Positions 21,989-33,000 are shown, numbered from the stretch's first letter. The stretch is DNA of 64,000 bases from Lactarius indigo (GCA_025766275.1 JAFKAC010000101.1:1-64000), one strand, 5' to 3'. Program-made: numbers and translations. Notes: generated by a model from the sequence alone, not told the origin.

Positions 21989-24040
21989 ACCCTCTTTTCC
22001 CCACAAATCTTGAAGTATGAGGTCTTTTACCTCGTCAGTACTATTGGCCACTTGCGTGAGCCACTCCTTAGCCTGCTCTCCCGCCGTCTTTGTGTTTGCA
22101 GCATTGATTTGGGGTGCGGGCGTTACGCTTGGTGCTGGTGACATATACCCGGGTAGCGATGGTGCGTATTGTGATGGCGCGTACTGTGAGACGGGTCCCT
22201 GAGGATATCCCGTAGTTTCGATCATGCGACTGCTGGATGGGGCAGCCTGCCATTGCTGCTGCGTGTGTGGATATGGGCAATTTCGTGAGAGATGGCCGGG
22301 AGCGTGACAGTTATAACAAAGGACATTCCTTAAGTCCCTTCGAGATCCTCCTCTTCCTCGTCCTCGGGCTCCTGGTCCTCCTCTTGGTGGGAATGGTGGC
22401 GTAGGCCAGTCGCGATGCGGTAGTTTGTTGAAGTCGATGTCTTCGGATCCTGCGAGTCTCACCTTAGCACGGTCCGCCAAGGTGTCCATTGCCCAGGGGT
22501 TAGCTTGTGGCAAATTCTGCGGGAGTGTCCACCCCGCGTTGCCACCCTGCTTCTTCGGCTGCGTCGTCGTATTTTTGTACTCATTGAGTCGCGCTTTGAG
22601 GTGTATGTAATTTTTCTGCCGTTTGAGGACGGCCCTTTTCCAGTCGTCGAACGTGACAGGATCGTCGAACTGGAACGCGTTCTTGAACAGTTCCTTGGGC
22701 AGACCCGACGTAAAAAGGTCGATAGTTTGGGGTTCGTTGAGGCGGTAGTGAGCCTTCCGTGCAAGCTGTTCAAAATCGTTGATGTACTTGTCAATGTCTT
22801 CTCCCGTCATTTTGAAGCCCTTTCGTAGTATGGCTTGGGCTTGTTCTCTTTCCAGCGTGTTTTCGAACCTCTGGCTGAATCCGTCGGCTACGGCGTCCCA
22901 TAGGTCACGAGTGTAGGGACTTATTCCTCGTTGTATTTGCCTGTTGAGCCAATTCAGGAAGGATAGGACCCATTCGCTGACGGCTCCGCCTTTGATGTAG
23001 GAAAGAAACAGAAGGCATCTTCTGTAGTCGTTGCACATGATAGGGGCGTCTAAGTTCATGCCCCAGTAGACATGCCACTGCGTTAGGAATTGGTCTACTT
23101 TGAGTCTGTCTCCGTCAAAGATAGAAGGTGGCTCGCCGGTTAATTTTTCGTTATGGTGTCCTCCTCCTCCGGCATCTCCACCACCTCCTCCTCCTCCGCC
23201 ACCGCCTCCTCCACCCCCTGGTGGTTCCGTGGGTGGCATTCTTGGTGGTTCGGTTCTTCGTAGGTCAAACGGGATACCTCCCCCTGGTGGCGGTGGCGGG
23301 TCTCCGCCCGGTCCTCCTATCCCTGGTGGGAGGTCTAGTGCGGGTTGTCGTCCGGATGGGGGGTCTCCTCGGTCCGACCCTATTGCTCGGAAGATGGCTG
23401 CGTCGTCTGCGGTCATCCGTACGCCGGTTTCGGGGTTGATGGGCATGAGGATTTCTCGTGCTCCTTCTCGTATTGCGCGTGCTTCTTTGATCGCGACTTC
23501 TTCCATTGCTCGCGTTATCGTTGCCATAATGGCTGGTGATCGAATGTGAATTGGCTCTGGTTCTGTAATGTGTGCGGACTCAGCTCGTTCGATAAGGAGG
23601 TCTTGTATTGCTCCTCCGCTTGTCTCCGTCTGATTCGGCTCTCGTCCTTCGCTTTCTTCTTGACTTTGTTCGTCTTCTTCTGATACTACTTCTCCGGTGG
23701 AGTGCTCTTGTATTTGCCCGTCAATGGGGCCCCAGTCAGCTCGGCTGTTGAGCTCTCGTGCGTCAATGTCGCAATGATATCCGGGTCCTGCTGGTCGTAT
23801 AGCGTCCCACTGGGAGTCTATGGGGTTCCACGTAACTTCTACCCAACACAGGTGGTCGAAGTTGAACTCAACTGGGCGGTACCTAGTAGGTCCGTTGAAC
23901 TCTACAAAATACCCGGTTTCTTCCTGTCTTTCCCTCCAACTGGCAGCTTGCAGAAAGCGCGTGGGGACGTTGCGTTCCCCTCTTCTTGTGAGCGAATAAG
24001 GACGAAAGCTCGTCCACTGGTCTTTTGTTGTTACGGCCAC
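21974..24040 (-). CDS. Outer element gag
   Basis: 688-residue Gag, collinear with the inner gag: the same ~110-residue N-terminal region (DQWTSFRPYSLTRRG), an acidic linker, a Gly/Pro tract around 23150-23330, the gag core (TQWHVYWGMNLDAP) and a CCHC knuckle (CYNCHAPGHLSRNC). The C-terminus is longer than the inner copy by a Pro/Ser/Tyr-rich insert. As in the inner element, the conserved start shows GTG and no ATG. The first in-frame Met is about 170 codons in. Confidence 0.88.
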   Translation of the reverse strand: MAVTTKDQWTSFRPYSLTRRGERNVPTRFLQAASWRERQEETGYFVEFNGPTRYRPVEFNFDHLCWVEVTWNPIDSQWDAIRPAGPGYHCDIDARELNSRADWGPIDGQIQEHSTGEVVSEEDEQSQEESEGREPNQTETSGGAIQDLLIERAESAHITEPEPIHIRSPAIMATITRAMEEVAIKEARAIREGAREILMPINPETGVRMTADDAAIFRAIGSDRGDPPSGRQPALDLPPGIGGPGGDPPPPPGGGIPFDLRRTEPPRMPPTEPPGGGGGGGGGGGGGGDAGGGGHHNEKLTGEPPSIFDGDRLKVDQFLTQWHVYWGMNLDAPIMCNDYRRCLLFLSYIKGGAVSEWVLSFLNWLNRQIQRGISPYTRDLWDAVADGFSQRFENTLEREQAQAILRKGFKMTGEDIDKYINDFEQLARKAHYRLNEPQTIDLFTSGLPKELFKNAFQFDDPVTFDDWKRAVLKRQKNYIHLKARLNEYKNTTTQPKKQGGNAGWTLPQNLPQANPWAMDTLADRAKVRLAGSEDIDFNKLPHRDWPTPPFPPRGGPGARGRGRGGSRRDLRNVLCYNCHAPGHLSRNCPYPHTQQQWQAAPSSSRMIETTGYPQGPVSQYAPSQYAPSLPGYMSPAPSVTPAPQINAANTKTAGEQAKEWLTQVANSTDEVKDLILQDLWGKEGFRDA
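21986..21992 (-). promoter_or_regulatory. -1 frameshift slippery site of outer element
   Basis: The minus strand reads GGGTTTT in gag-frame phase G GGT TTT, 9 nt before the gag TGA (21976-21974). A second possible heptamer, G GGA AAA, lies just upstream in this copy only. Confidence 0.65.
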
Positions 24041-24048
24041 GATGGGAG

Positions 24049-24059
24049 ATCTTGGTCTT
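24049..24059 (-). promoter_or_regulatory. Primer-binding site of outer element (self-priming type)
   Basis: The minus strand reads AAGACCAAGAT 2 nt after the 5' LTR end. It is complementary over 11 nt to the minus-strand ATCTTGGTCTT at 24287-24277 in the LTR. Confidence 0.65.
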
Positions 24060-24216
24060 AATGTAACGTCGTCACGACGTTTAGCTCGACTTGAGCTCGA
24101 TGAGGCGATAACAACTTAGCTGTACGGCTTGAAGGCGCGGAGGCCCAAGTATAGACTTGCTGTGAACACACGAAGGTGCACCGTAATAGATCGAGTCTTA
24201 GGCGAGATGGATCTTA

Positions 24217-24219
<3 letters not shown>

Positions 24220-24259
<40 letters not shown>
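24220..24259. repeat. (GA)n microsatellite in the outer LTR
   Basis: Forty bases of GA dinucleotides, the same length in both LTRs (also 9205-9244). On the element's coding strand it is a (CT)n tract about 30 nt inside the predicted transcript start. The equal length also points to recent insertion. Confidence 0.9.
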
Positions 24260-24261
<2 letters not shown>

Positions 24262-24276
24262 AAGTGACGATTCAAG

Positions 24277-24321
24277 AAGACCAAGATGGCGTATCTTGGT
24301 CTTCACTAGACACTATAAATA
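24277..24321 (-). promoter_or_regulatory. Inferred core promoter and transcript start of outer element
   Basis: On the minus strand TATTTATA (24321-24314) is followed 34 bp later by ATCTTGGTCTT (24287-24277), the complement of the primer-binding site. The spacing is identical to the inner element. Confidence 0.6.
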
Positions 24322-24588
24322 CAAGTCGAGCAGGCTTAGAAGCGCTGCTATGAGTCAGAGTAGTAAAGCGTCCAACGTATCGCAGAAACATCTCAAAACT
24401 AATACTACTAGTACTTGTACTAGTATCGAGTCACTCAGGTACCGCTCAGTCAGCTATCGTGCGCAATCGCCTATCGTACCCCCGTATCACCGTAAGTAAG
24501 TCCGCGACTAATATACCTTACTGCCGTAATCGCAACCGGTACAGTAAGGGTCCAAGTCTGAGTAGCCAGTCCACGTCGTAACGTAACA

Positions 24589-24593
24589 CCCAC
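24589..24593. repeat. Right target-site duplication of outer element (CCCAC)
   Basis: Matches 9042-9046. It lies 3 bp before the ATG of the MULE/SWIM gene. Confidence 0.9.
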
Positions 24594-24596
24594 AGA

Positions 24597-27436
24597 ATGC
24601 CAACTTTCGAAATTCCCACAGGCCCCGCCATTACTCAAACGAGCCTCGCTTACGACGGTCCCAGAGAAGAGGCGCGCCGCGCCAAACGTGCCCTTACAAA
24701 ACCTCGAAGGGGAAGCATGGCATTTGACCGCGAGAACGGCGGGATGACGTTGGAATGGGCAAATGAGGAGGAATTCCTGGCTTGGCTTGCAGCCGAGGAA
24801 TCGGAGAAGACAATAGAATTTCGTGTGAGTCAAACGTTCCAATCAGATTCATCGGACTGGCGGGAGCGTCGCGTGCTTCGGTGCTCACGCGAATTCACGG
24901 GCGGGAAGCGGAATTACCAAAACAAGCACCAATGGGAAAGGAAGATCCCATTGAAGAAGACAGGCTGTCAATGCCGTCTTACTGTTAAGCGGTACCCACA
25001 AACAGACGTGATGCTTGGGAAGTATGAGGACCAGCACGATCACCCACTTGGCGACGATAATCTGCGATTCACCAGACTATCAGCCAAAATCAGGGACCTT
25101 GTCATGGACATGGTCCACACCGGCATCGATTCTAAGATAGTGGTGAGTCACAAACGAATTTGTTTTTTTTTTTGCCGAGCTGACTATAATTCAGCTAAAA
25201 CGCGTACGTGAATCCTGCAAGCGGACCGATCGCGATTACTACATAACAATGCGCGACATTAGCCATTACCGTCGGATTGTGGAGGACGTGGAAATCCGCC
25301 TTGATGATAATGACGCGATCTCGCTTCGCCTTTGGGTCCTCCGGCTTCAGGACAGTGGTGCTGAGTGTGTCTTGAAGGACCGGAAAGATCCCCCTCCCCC
25401 TGAATCTGGATTATCCCCAGATTCTTTTGTCCTATGTATCCAGACCAAATTCCAGTTGGACCGCTTTCGCGCGCTCGGCAGCAATTTTGTGTCTATTGAT
25501 GCAACCCACAACACCACTCAATATGCAGGGCTCCAGCTGTTTACCCTGCTTGTGAGAGATCTGTGGGGGCAGGGTACGCTTTTTGGCATTTTCTGTTTAT
25601 GGACTGTATTCAATTCCGCTTGACAGGCGTCCCTGTCGCTTGGATGTTGTCGTCAAACGGGACGGAAGCGACAATCAAATATTTTCTTGAATTTGTAAAA
25701 GTGCGGAGCCCGGATGTGTCACCTGCGATTATTATGACCGACCGCGACAAAGCGCAAATGAATGCGATCTCGGCCGCGTACCCGGGGGCCACGGTGCTAC
25801 TGTGCTGGTGGCACGTGCTCCGCGCTATCCGGATGTACTTGTGCACGGAAGAATTCCCGGAACTTTGGGAACGCATCTGCGCGTGGGTCAGAACATCCGA
25901 TCAAATTGAATTTGATTCTTGGTGGGAAGAGATGCAAACCAGTGATTTGGTCCCTCAAAGCCTTGTAAAATATCTCAAGGCGAATTGGATGGGTATTGTA
26001 CCACTTTGGTCAGGGACATACAGGAAAGATCGGCCGATCTTCCAAGAGGGCGACACAAACATGCTAATCGAATCGTAAGTAGGCTTATCACTCCAAGGGA
26101 TAAGAGGGATCGCTCAAATCTATGTTTATCTAGCTACCATCATGTACTCAAATCAATGTGGCTTGAGGGGAAGCGAAATCGGCGCGCCGATCATCTCGTC
26201 CACACGCTCGTAATCGATATGCTCCCGCACTACCAGGCCCGCCATGATGGCCAAGAGGTTGGTTTCAGTGGTTCAAACCTGGCCGAGAAGCGTCGCAAAG
26301 AAATTCTTACTAGAACCCCGGAAATAAACGCCGACTCCATCCGCGGCCTAGGCGACGATCGCTATTCTGTGCAATCGGCAGCGGATACGTCGCGTAACTA
26401 TCTAGTTAAGCTTAGCGAACGGTCTTGTGACTGTCCGGACTGGCCCAGGGTCCGGCTGTGCAAACACGTCACTGCGGTCGCCCATTTTTTTGGAGACGGC
26501 GATCAGCTGGTGGAGCTGGCAGCAGGCGACGGCGCAGCCCCTAAGACAGCGCAGCCGGTTGAATCAGAGTGCTCAGCGGATGCGCGCAGCGATGCGACAG
26601 CTGCGACAATTTTGGAGAATGTAATCACTGTCTCCAAAGAATTTCTAAGCGATGGTGCGCCCAAGTCTCCGGGCACTGTCCGGAGTCTTCACAGCATTCA
26701 GGAACACCTGACTGCTGTTGTCAGAAACTCACACTCTTCGGAAAGCCCACTCCCGGACAAAGAAGACATCCCGCCGAATCAACACACGTGGACCGAGACC
26801 GCCCAGCGAATGGGAGTACAGCGGCAGAAGAAGAGACCTCGCGCTACCACCACATCCTCCCCAGAACCCTCGGCGACAGAACGCATTGGGGATCTCAATC
26901 GCAAACGACAACGCGTGAAGATCACGGATCCCTACAGTGGCGGGGTCAACTCTGGCAAACGCGCTGCCCCCGACGCGCAAACTGCTGCCCAAAATGCCCG
27001 AGCACAAGCACGCGCACGCGCTGCAGCCAATGGTGCGGGGCCTTCTCTCTCACAGCCCCAGGAACACGGCCACGGCTGCACGACCCCAGCCCCAGCTGTC
27101 CCCCCGTCACTCACCCCCTTCCAATCGTACCCGCCTTCTTCAGCGGTTCCCCCACCTGCCTTGGCGCCTCGCGCATGGTACACAGCGCAAAACGGCGGAG
27201 CATACGCGTCCGCCAGTCCCAGTGCACCGGGAAACTCTCTCCCGCAATCCTTTGAACCACAGCACGCGCACAGAGGTACCCTAGCCCCATCCGCACCCCT
27301 GGCATCCTCGAGCCCGTGGTACCCTGTTCGCTCGGCTTACCCCCCCGGGATGTATATGCAGACCCCGTATCAAGTACCATACCCCGTATACTGGCCCTAT
27401 GGCCATTTCCAAACCCCCCAACCTCGCTCCCAATAG
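24597..27436 (+). CDS. MULE-like transposase-domain protein with FAR1-type N-terminus and SWIM zinc finger
   Basis: Four exons (24597-25142, 25195-25573, 25627-26074, 26134-27436) give 891 residues. The N-terminal half has a zinc-finger-like DNA-binding region (CQCRLTVK ... YEDQHDHPLG) resembling FAR1/WRKY-GCM1 folds. The central part matches the MULE DDE transposase domain: SIDATHNTTQYAG (first Asp), GVPVAWML, IIMTDRDKAQMNAI (second Asp) and CWWHVLRAI. A SWIM finger follows (CDCPDWPRVRLCKHV). The C-terminal ~300 residues are Ser/Pro/Ala-rich and probably disordered. Introns are 52, 53 and 59 nt with GT-AG ends. No terminal inverted repeats were found around it, so it may be a domesticated transposase or a relic of a Mutator-type element. 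The outer retrotransposon inserted just 5' of its ATG. 'CCCCACAG' before the ATG could also be a splice acceptor, in which case an upstream exon has been cut off. Confidence 0.8.
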
Positions 27437-27640
27437 AATACGTAAATCCACTGTATTAGATACCCGGGAATAGATGTTTTGTCCTCCAAACCGTGTGCTC
27501 GCTTCGTTTCCCCTCCTCGCTTGTTGGGATGTCGCCCCTTCTCCCGCGCCGCCTTCCACTACTCACGTTTGCGACACTTTACCCCCTCAACCAGCCTGTG
27601 TTCCCCACCGCACTCGTCCCCGCTCTACATCTTACATGTC
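27437..27640. other. 3' flank of the MULE/SWIM gene
   Basis: No coding sequence recognised; AT-poor spacer leading into the repeat array. Confidence 0.4.
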
Positions 27641-29040
27641 AAGGTGCGTTTCCCTGCTAAGGGACCATCCGGACATCGTCTATTTATTTCTGCTTTCATG
27701 CTTGCTTCAAAGGTAATCTGTGACGACACCTACTCGAACAAGTCTTGCTGTATCGTCCTTCACCTTTCTGTCGCCTTCTCGCAACATCTCAAGGTATGTT
27801 TCCCGTCTTCGTCTTTCTATCATACTAGCGCTCACCCTTTCGTGACCTTTACAGCCTCTATATCTTGCAACGTCTCAAGGCGTGCTTCATGAGGCCTCGG
27901 GCGCTGGGCCCGCGCTCTCATGTTACCCCGGCGTCACACCAGCACATACATCCCCGTCGACTTCATGCTCTTCCCATTCATTCCTTTCACCATCACTTCG
28001 CTCGTAGAACGCCTCTGCCACGCTGTCTCAGCTATATTTTGTTTCGCCCCTCACTCGTACTTTACGCCCCGATCCCGCGTTTCGTCTCCATTTTCGATCG
28101 CCTCATGTCGCCTCGTGTTGCTCATGCCCCCATTTCTTTCATCCTATTTCACCACCTTACTCCTACCTATTCTAAGCATTAGGATACGGTTCTCGTGTAC
28201 TTAAAAGGCGAACTCTCCACTGCTGAATATCATCGTTTTTTCTCCCTTTCTTCTCGTCTTCTCTCGCCCTCTCGCTTCTAGCTACTTGTCCCAGCCCATT
28301 CGAACTCCCATTGGCGCTCGCAAATGCGGTCCTGCGGAATCGCTCTCCCCGCCTTCGAACTCACCGGACTCTTACGCCTTACGTCCTTACACCGCTACCT
28401 TTACCGTTGTCACCTTTGAGCCCTCTACCTCTTGCATCTTAAGGTGCGTCTCCCTACTTAGGGATCATCCGGACATCGCCTATTTATTTCTACACTCACG
28501 CTTGCTTCGAAGATAATCCACAACGACTCGAACAAGTCCTACTGTATCGAGGGTTCGCTCCTTTACCTTTCCGTCACTTCCACGACTCTATTCACAACGT
28601 CTCAAGGTGCGCTTCATCCGCCGTCGTTTTTCCACCGCCCTTGCGCCTCTACCACTTGCAGCGTTGGTGCTCACCCTTCTGTCACATTAGAAGCATTCTT
28701 TTGCCGCTTCACCCGCCTTCGCCCTTCCATCACCTTTGCCCCCTCTACTTCTCTTAAGGTGCGTCCCCCCGCTAAGGGACCATCCGGACATCGCCTATTT
28801 ATTTCTTCCTTCATAGACTTGCTTCGAAGATAATCTACGACGACACATACTCGAACAAGTCTTGCTGTATCGTGGGCTCACTCTTTCCACCCTTTCGTCA
28901 CCTTTGCCCTCTACCTCTCTTAAGGTGCGTCTCCCCGCTAAGGGATCATCCGGTCATCGTTCAATTACTTCTGCCTTTACATTTGCTTCCAAGATTGTTT
29001 GCGGCGACGTACTCGAACAAGTCTTGGTGTATTGTGGATC
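27641..29040 (+). repeat. Degenerate direct-repeat array (four ~115-bp units)
   Basis: Units start at 27641, 28441, 28756 and 28922. Each opens AAGGTGCGT(C/T)(T/C)CC, continues (A/C)GCTAAGGGA(C/T)CATCCGG and then carries TTGCTTC(G/A)AAG and CTCGAACAAGTC(T/C)T. Weaker relatives of the opening, such as CTCAAGGTATGTTTCCCG near 27787 and CTCAAGGTGCGCTTCATCC near 28600, sit between them. Spacers are pyrimidine-rich and irregular (about 800, 315 and 165 bp between unit starts). Each unit start looks like a 5' splice site (AAG|GTGCGT), so the array may be a multiplied intron-bearing gene fragment. Confidence 0.6.
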
Positions 29041-29068
29041 AAGGGGTGTTCTCTCTGGGAGGTCAACC

Positions 29069-29181
29069 ACATGGAGCGCGAGATGTGCTCCTATCTGGAG
29101 GGGCAGCTGAACCTCGACTCTTCGATCCTACGCGACTTGGGGAGTCGCGTTCGCCACGATTTCCTGGTGGACCATAACTAA
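29069..29181 (+). pseudogene. Cyclin (PCL/Pho85-cyclin type) C-terminal fragment
   Basis: A short frame encodes MEREMCSYLEGQLNLD followed by LGSRVRHDFLVDHN and a stop. This resembles the segment of fungal PCL-type cyclins after the cyclin box (MExEMxxYLEWxLN...RVRxDF). No upstream cyclin box was found in any frame nearby, so this looks like a relic. It directly follows the last unit of the repeat array, which may derive from the same lost gene. The identification is from memory of the family pattern and is moderately sure at best. Confidence 0.45.
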
Positions 29182-30084
29182 CGGTACATCTATTCTCCAT
29201 CTACCCCCCATCTCTTTGTGCTTACATTTGGTCATCGTCCGCCCGCGTCGCCACGTGCCTTGTCATCACCGACCATCCCGCCATCGTCCACAACGATGAT
29301 CCCACCGCCTGCGTCGCCTGCCACGTCCCCGTCTTCCCTAGTCATTTTTCACATGATCACTCTCTCGTTAATGTGTCCTTATTAGTAAGAAATACACATT
29401 GATGATTCGCTAAGATAGTCTAGCTGAAATTTAAGGGGTATTATTTAATCAAATCTATTAGTCAATAGTTGTTTAACTTGCTGCTCTAATCAGCAATAAA
29501 AAAGTCTTTTGAGCGGAGTCTGAACTTTCGGCCGGTTCCGATCGGACCGGACCGTGGGATGTATGCGAAAAGTACACAACTGTCAGTGGACAATCAATGA
29601 AAGGCGTCAATTTCGGTCTTACCCAATCATGGTTCTGGAAAGGTATATTCATGGCGACTTGCAAGCTGGCAGGTATTGAGACGAGAGATGAATATTGCGT
29701 GAATCTCGACGCCTGTTTACCGAAATGGTTCAGAGCCGTTTGTTCGGAGCTGGTCCCAAGTGTTCAGTCTCTCTCGATGTTCAATCGTATACCGACAAAG
29801 AAGGGATTAGTTCCCAAAAAAAAATGTTGTATAGGTAGTACAACAAGATTATCATTATGAAGGCATCGCATCGCGTGTACCTCGCAATAGCACATTCCCG
29901 AGTGCAAGCCCGAGTGCGAGTACTTAGAAAGATGAAGACCAAAAAAGAAGATAAGATAAGATGTAGGTCTGTACCGGATGAGACGGCCCGATTGGAGCGG
30001 CTAAAGAGGCTAACAAGCCAACTTGGGTCCCCCGGCCCTGTCGTTGTCCGGGTTCTGGCTGTTACTGTCCCCCTTCCATCATAC
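29182..30084. other. Spacer and 5' leader of SIN3
   Basis: No supported gene. 29390-29480 is AT-rich. The last ~80 bp are pyrimidine-rich, as in a 5' leader, ahead of the chosen SIN3 ATG. An open frame in phase with SIN3 extends upstream to 29857, so the true start may be earlier. Confidence 0.4.
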
Positions 30085-33000
30085 ATGATGCAGGCCCTTC
30101 CCCTCCCTAAGCCTCCTCTCCCGGTACGCGCACTAACGCCTGCAGATGGTCCCGTTCCCACTGCAGCCGAACATACACCCGCCTCAGCTGATCGGTCACC
30201 CCCACAACCTCTTCCTATCGTAGGCGCTCACGAGCCCCGATCTCTTCCTCGCTCGCCACGGCCGACTGTACCCAAGGATGAAAGTCCCGGAGTGCAGAAC
30301 GGTCTAGGAGGAGCTAGTGGTGTAAGTGGGGGTGGGAATTCAATACAACCCCCTCCATCTAGACTACGCTCGCACGACTCGCTCACTGGCGCGTCTGTGC
30401 GTCCCCGTTCGCGTGCGGCATCTGACAAGCCAGAGCCTGTGCAGACCGAGGGTGGCGGAAGTGGTGATGCTGCCACTATCGCCAGCGTTGCCAACGCTGC
30501 CGACAGCAATAACGGGAACAACCGCCCGTTGAACGTGACAGACGCGCTGAGCTACCTGGACGCGGTCAAGGTGCAATTCTACGACAAGCCAGACGTGTAC
30601 AACCATTTCTTGGATATTATGAAGGATTTTAAAAGCCAAATGTGCGTCCTTCCGCCCACTTGTTTCCTTTTTTTTTTCTCCGGTATCTTTATCCCCGTCT
30701 CCCTATCTTCGCATGGGGTCCAACGGATGAGGTCTTTTGGGGTCGTTTAATCGCGACGCGTCTACCCGCTTCGATTGCGCTACGCCATGCTTCAACGAAG
30801 CAACAGCGTCGAATCACCTTGCGGCTCAAGGCGGGCCGCCTGCTATACCTAGGTGGTTGCCTTTTCTGGGGGTCACAACGTCGATCCGAGTCGTTGACTC
30901 ACTCACGATTGCATATTTTTATTCCTTGTTCCTCGTCCCTAGAAAGGGACTGACATGTCCTTTACAGAATCGATACTCCCGGAGTAATAGAGCGCGTGTC
31001 TATGCTCTTCCATGGAAATCCCTACCTCATAGAGGGCTTCAATACCTTCCTTCCTCCGGGTTACCATATCAATGCCTCCGCCGACCCCAGCCTTATCACC
31101 GTCACGACTCCCCTCGGCACTGTCACTTCGAAAATCAGCTCGGGGACTCATTCAGCTGCCGTCGGCGGTCCCTCCTTCTATGGCTCACCCCATCCATATG
31201 CTCCCCAGGCTGGGGGTTCGCGCCCTGACACGCCTCTGGCTCGACTACATCCACCCCAAAGTTTCTCGCCCGCTCCCCAGGGACTTGCTACTGCCGTTGC
31301 ATCCGTGCTCGGCAATATGGGTAACAAGACGCAGGTGGAGCGAGCCCCGGCCGCTGAGTTCGACCATGCCATCCAATACCTCAACAAGATCAAGACCCGC
31401 TACCCCGATGATCAAAACAACACGTACAAGCAATTTCTAGAAATCCTGCAGACATACAGAAAAGAGCAACAAAGTTCTCTTAAAGACCCGGTGGGATATC
31501 AGCAAAGAGAACAAAGGATGATGCATGACGTGCGTGTCTCCCTTTATTTCCGATCTTTCCCGCCTTTGTTATTCCACCATGGGAACGCGCTCATATGCCC
31601 CCCAATAGGTCTATATCCGGGTCCAGGCCCTCTTCAAAGACGAAGAGGACCTTCTCAGCGAGTTTAAAGACTTTCTACCGGAGATCGCTGGCACATCTAC
31701 CCAGAAGGGCGGTCTTGTCGGTATTCGCCCCTATCCACTGGACAGTTCGAACACATCTGGGGCCATGTGGTCGCACGACACCACAGCGACGTCCTCGAAC
31801 GCACCAAAAGGGACTCAGCCTCCTTCGCGGCGGCGAAAAAGAGAGCAGCCGAAGGAGCCCCCACCACCTGTTGCGAAACAGCCGGAGACCACACGAGTAA
31901 GTGGCACATTACAACAGCATGCTTTACGAGAGTAAACTCATCGATTGTGACTGGAAAAAAAGGATTCTCGTAAGCGACCACGTGTTGCCAGGCCGGCGGC
32001 GAAGAACCACGTGCAGTCCCCGACATTTACCAGCTACCAGACACCACCCTCGCCACTCCCTGGCCCTGCGCACTTCGCTCAACACTCCCAGAACGTGTCT
32101 CAGTTCGGCCATAACCTCCAGGGTCATCATGCGGCGCAGGCTGGGCCATCTTCGGTGCAATCGGTCGGGTCGAGCTCGCCACAGGACGAACTCATGTTCT
32201 TTGAGCGCGCCAAACGTGCCCTCGAGGCGCGCGACGTGTATGATGACTTTTTGAAGCTGCTGAACATGTACACGCGCGACATCATCGACCTCAAGACACT
32301 CGTTGTCCGCGCGGAGAAGATCCTCGCAGACGACGCGCTGCTCGCCCAGTTCAAACGGCTGGTCAATTGGGACGATAGGATCGGCAATGTCAACTATGGG
32401 CCTCCAGGAAGTATCAGGACTGGCCCACATGACGCAGCGCTACCACGCCCGGTCGATGACGCGCAGAGTCCTAGTTACCGTCGGCTACCGGAAAGTGTAA
32501 GTTTGCCGAGATATTCGTTTAACTTTTTTTTTTTTTTCCTTGGCACCATTTTCTGATTGGCATCTTTATGTGGTTAGGAAATACGCCTGGCGACGTCCGG
32601 ACGGGACCAGCTCGCGCGCTCCGTACTAAACGACGAGTGGGTGTCCCACCCCACGTGGGCGTCGGAAGAAGCGGGCTTCGTGGCGCATAAGAAGAACTCG
32701 TTCGAGGAAGTGATCCATCGGTGCGAAGATGAGCGGCATGAATACCAAATCCAGCTTGAAGGCCTTTCACGCACCATCGGCATCCTAGAGCCCCTTGTGA
32801 CTCGTCTGAACGAAATGCCACTCGGGGAGCGCGCTGCACTGCGCCTGCGGCCGGACCTCGGCGGGCAGAGCCGATGGATCTACGTGCGTACGCTCAAGAA
32901 GGTATACGGCAAGGATGCGGGCACGGAAGTGTATCAAGCTCTGCAGGACGCGCCAGCAGTCGCCGTGCCCGTCGTGCTCGCGCGTCTGAAGCAGAAGAAC

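Larger units (their letters stand above)
9047..24588 (-). mobile_element. Outer Ty3/gypsy chromovirus LTR retrotransposon, interrupted by a nested element
   Basis: Two 527-bp LTRs (9047-9573 and 24062-24588) begin TG and end CA and are flanked by the same 5-bp target duplication CCCAC. The internal region reads on the minus strand as gag then pol: protease, reverse transcriptase, RNase H, integrase, chromodomain and a C-terminal extension. The primer-binding site lies next to the 24062 LTR and the polypurine tract next to 9573, confirming orientation. Without the nested 7.66-kb insert it would be about 7.9 kb. Only three differences separate its LTRs, so it is young. Both halves of pol and all of gag are open, so it was probably coding-competent when the second element landed in it. 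The chromodomain and apparent self-priming suggest the Tf1/sushi side of the chromoviruses. Confidence 0.95.
24062..24588 (-). repeat. 5' LTR of outer retrotransposon
   Basis: 527 bp, TG...CA, with CG at the three sites that differ from the 3' LTR. It drives transcription leftward, away from the MULE/SWIM gene. Confidence 0.95.

Noticed and set aside
27641..29040. CRISPR-like array
   Set aside because: Units are long, diverged and irregularly spaced in a eukaryotic context; no spacers of constant length.
29597..29860. 87-codon plus-strand frame upstream of SIN3
   Set aside because: No motif and no family resemblance; ends in an A-rich low-complexity stretch.
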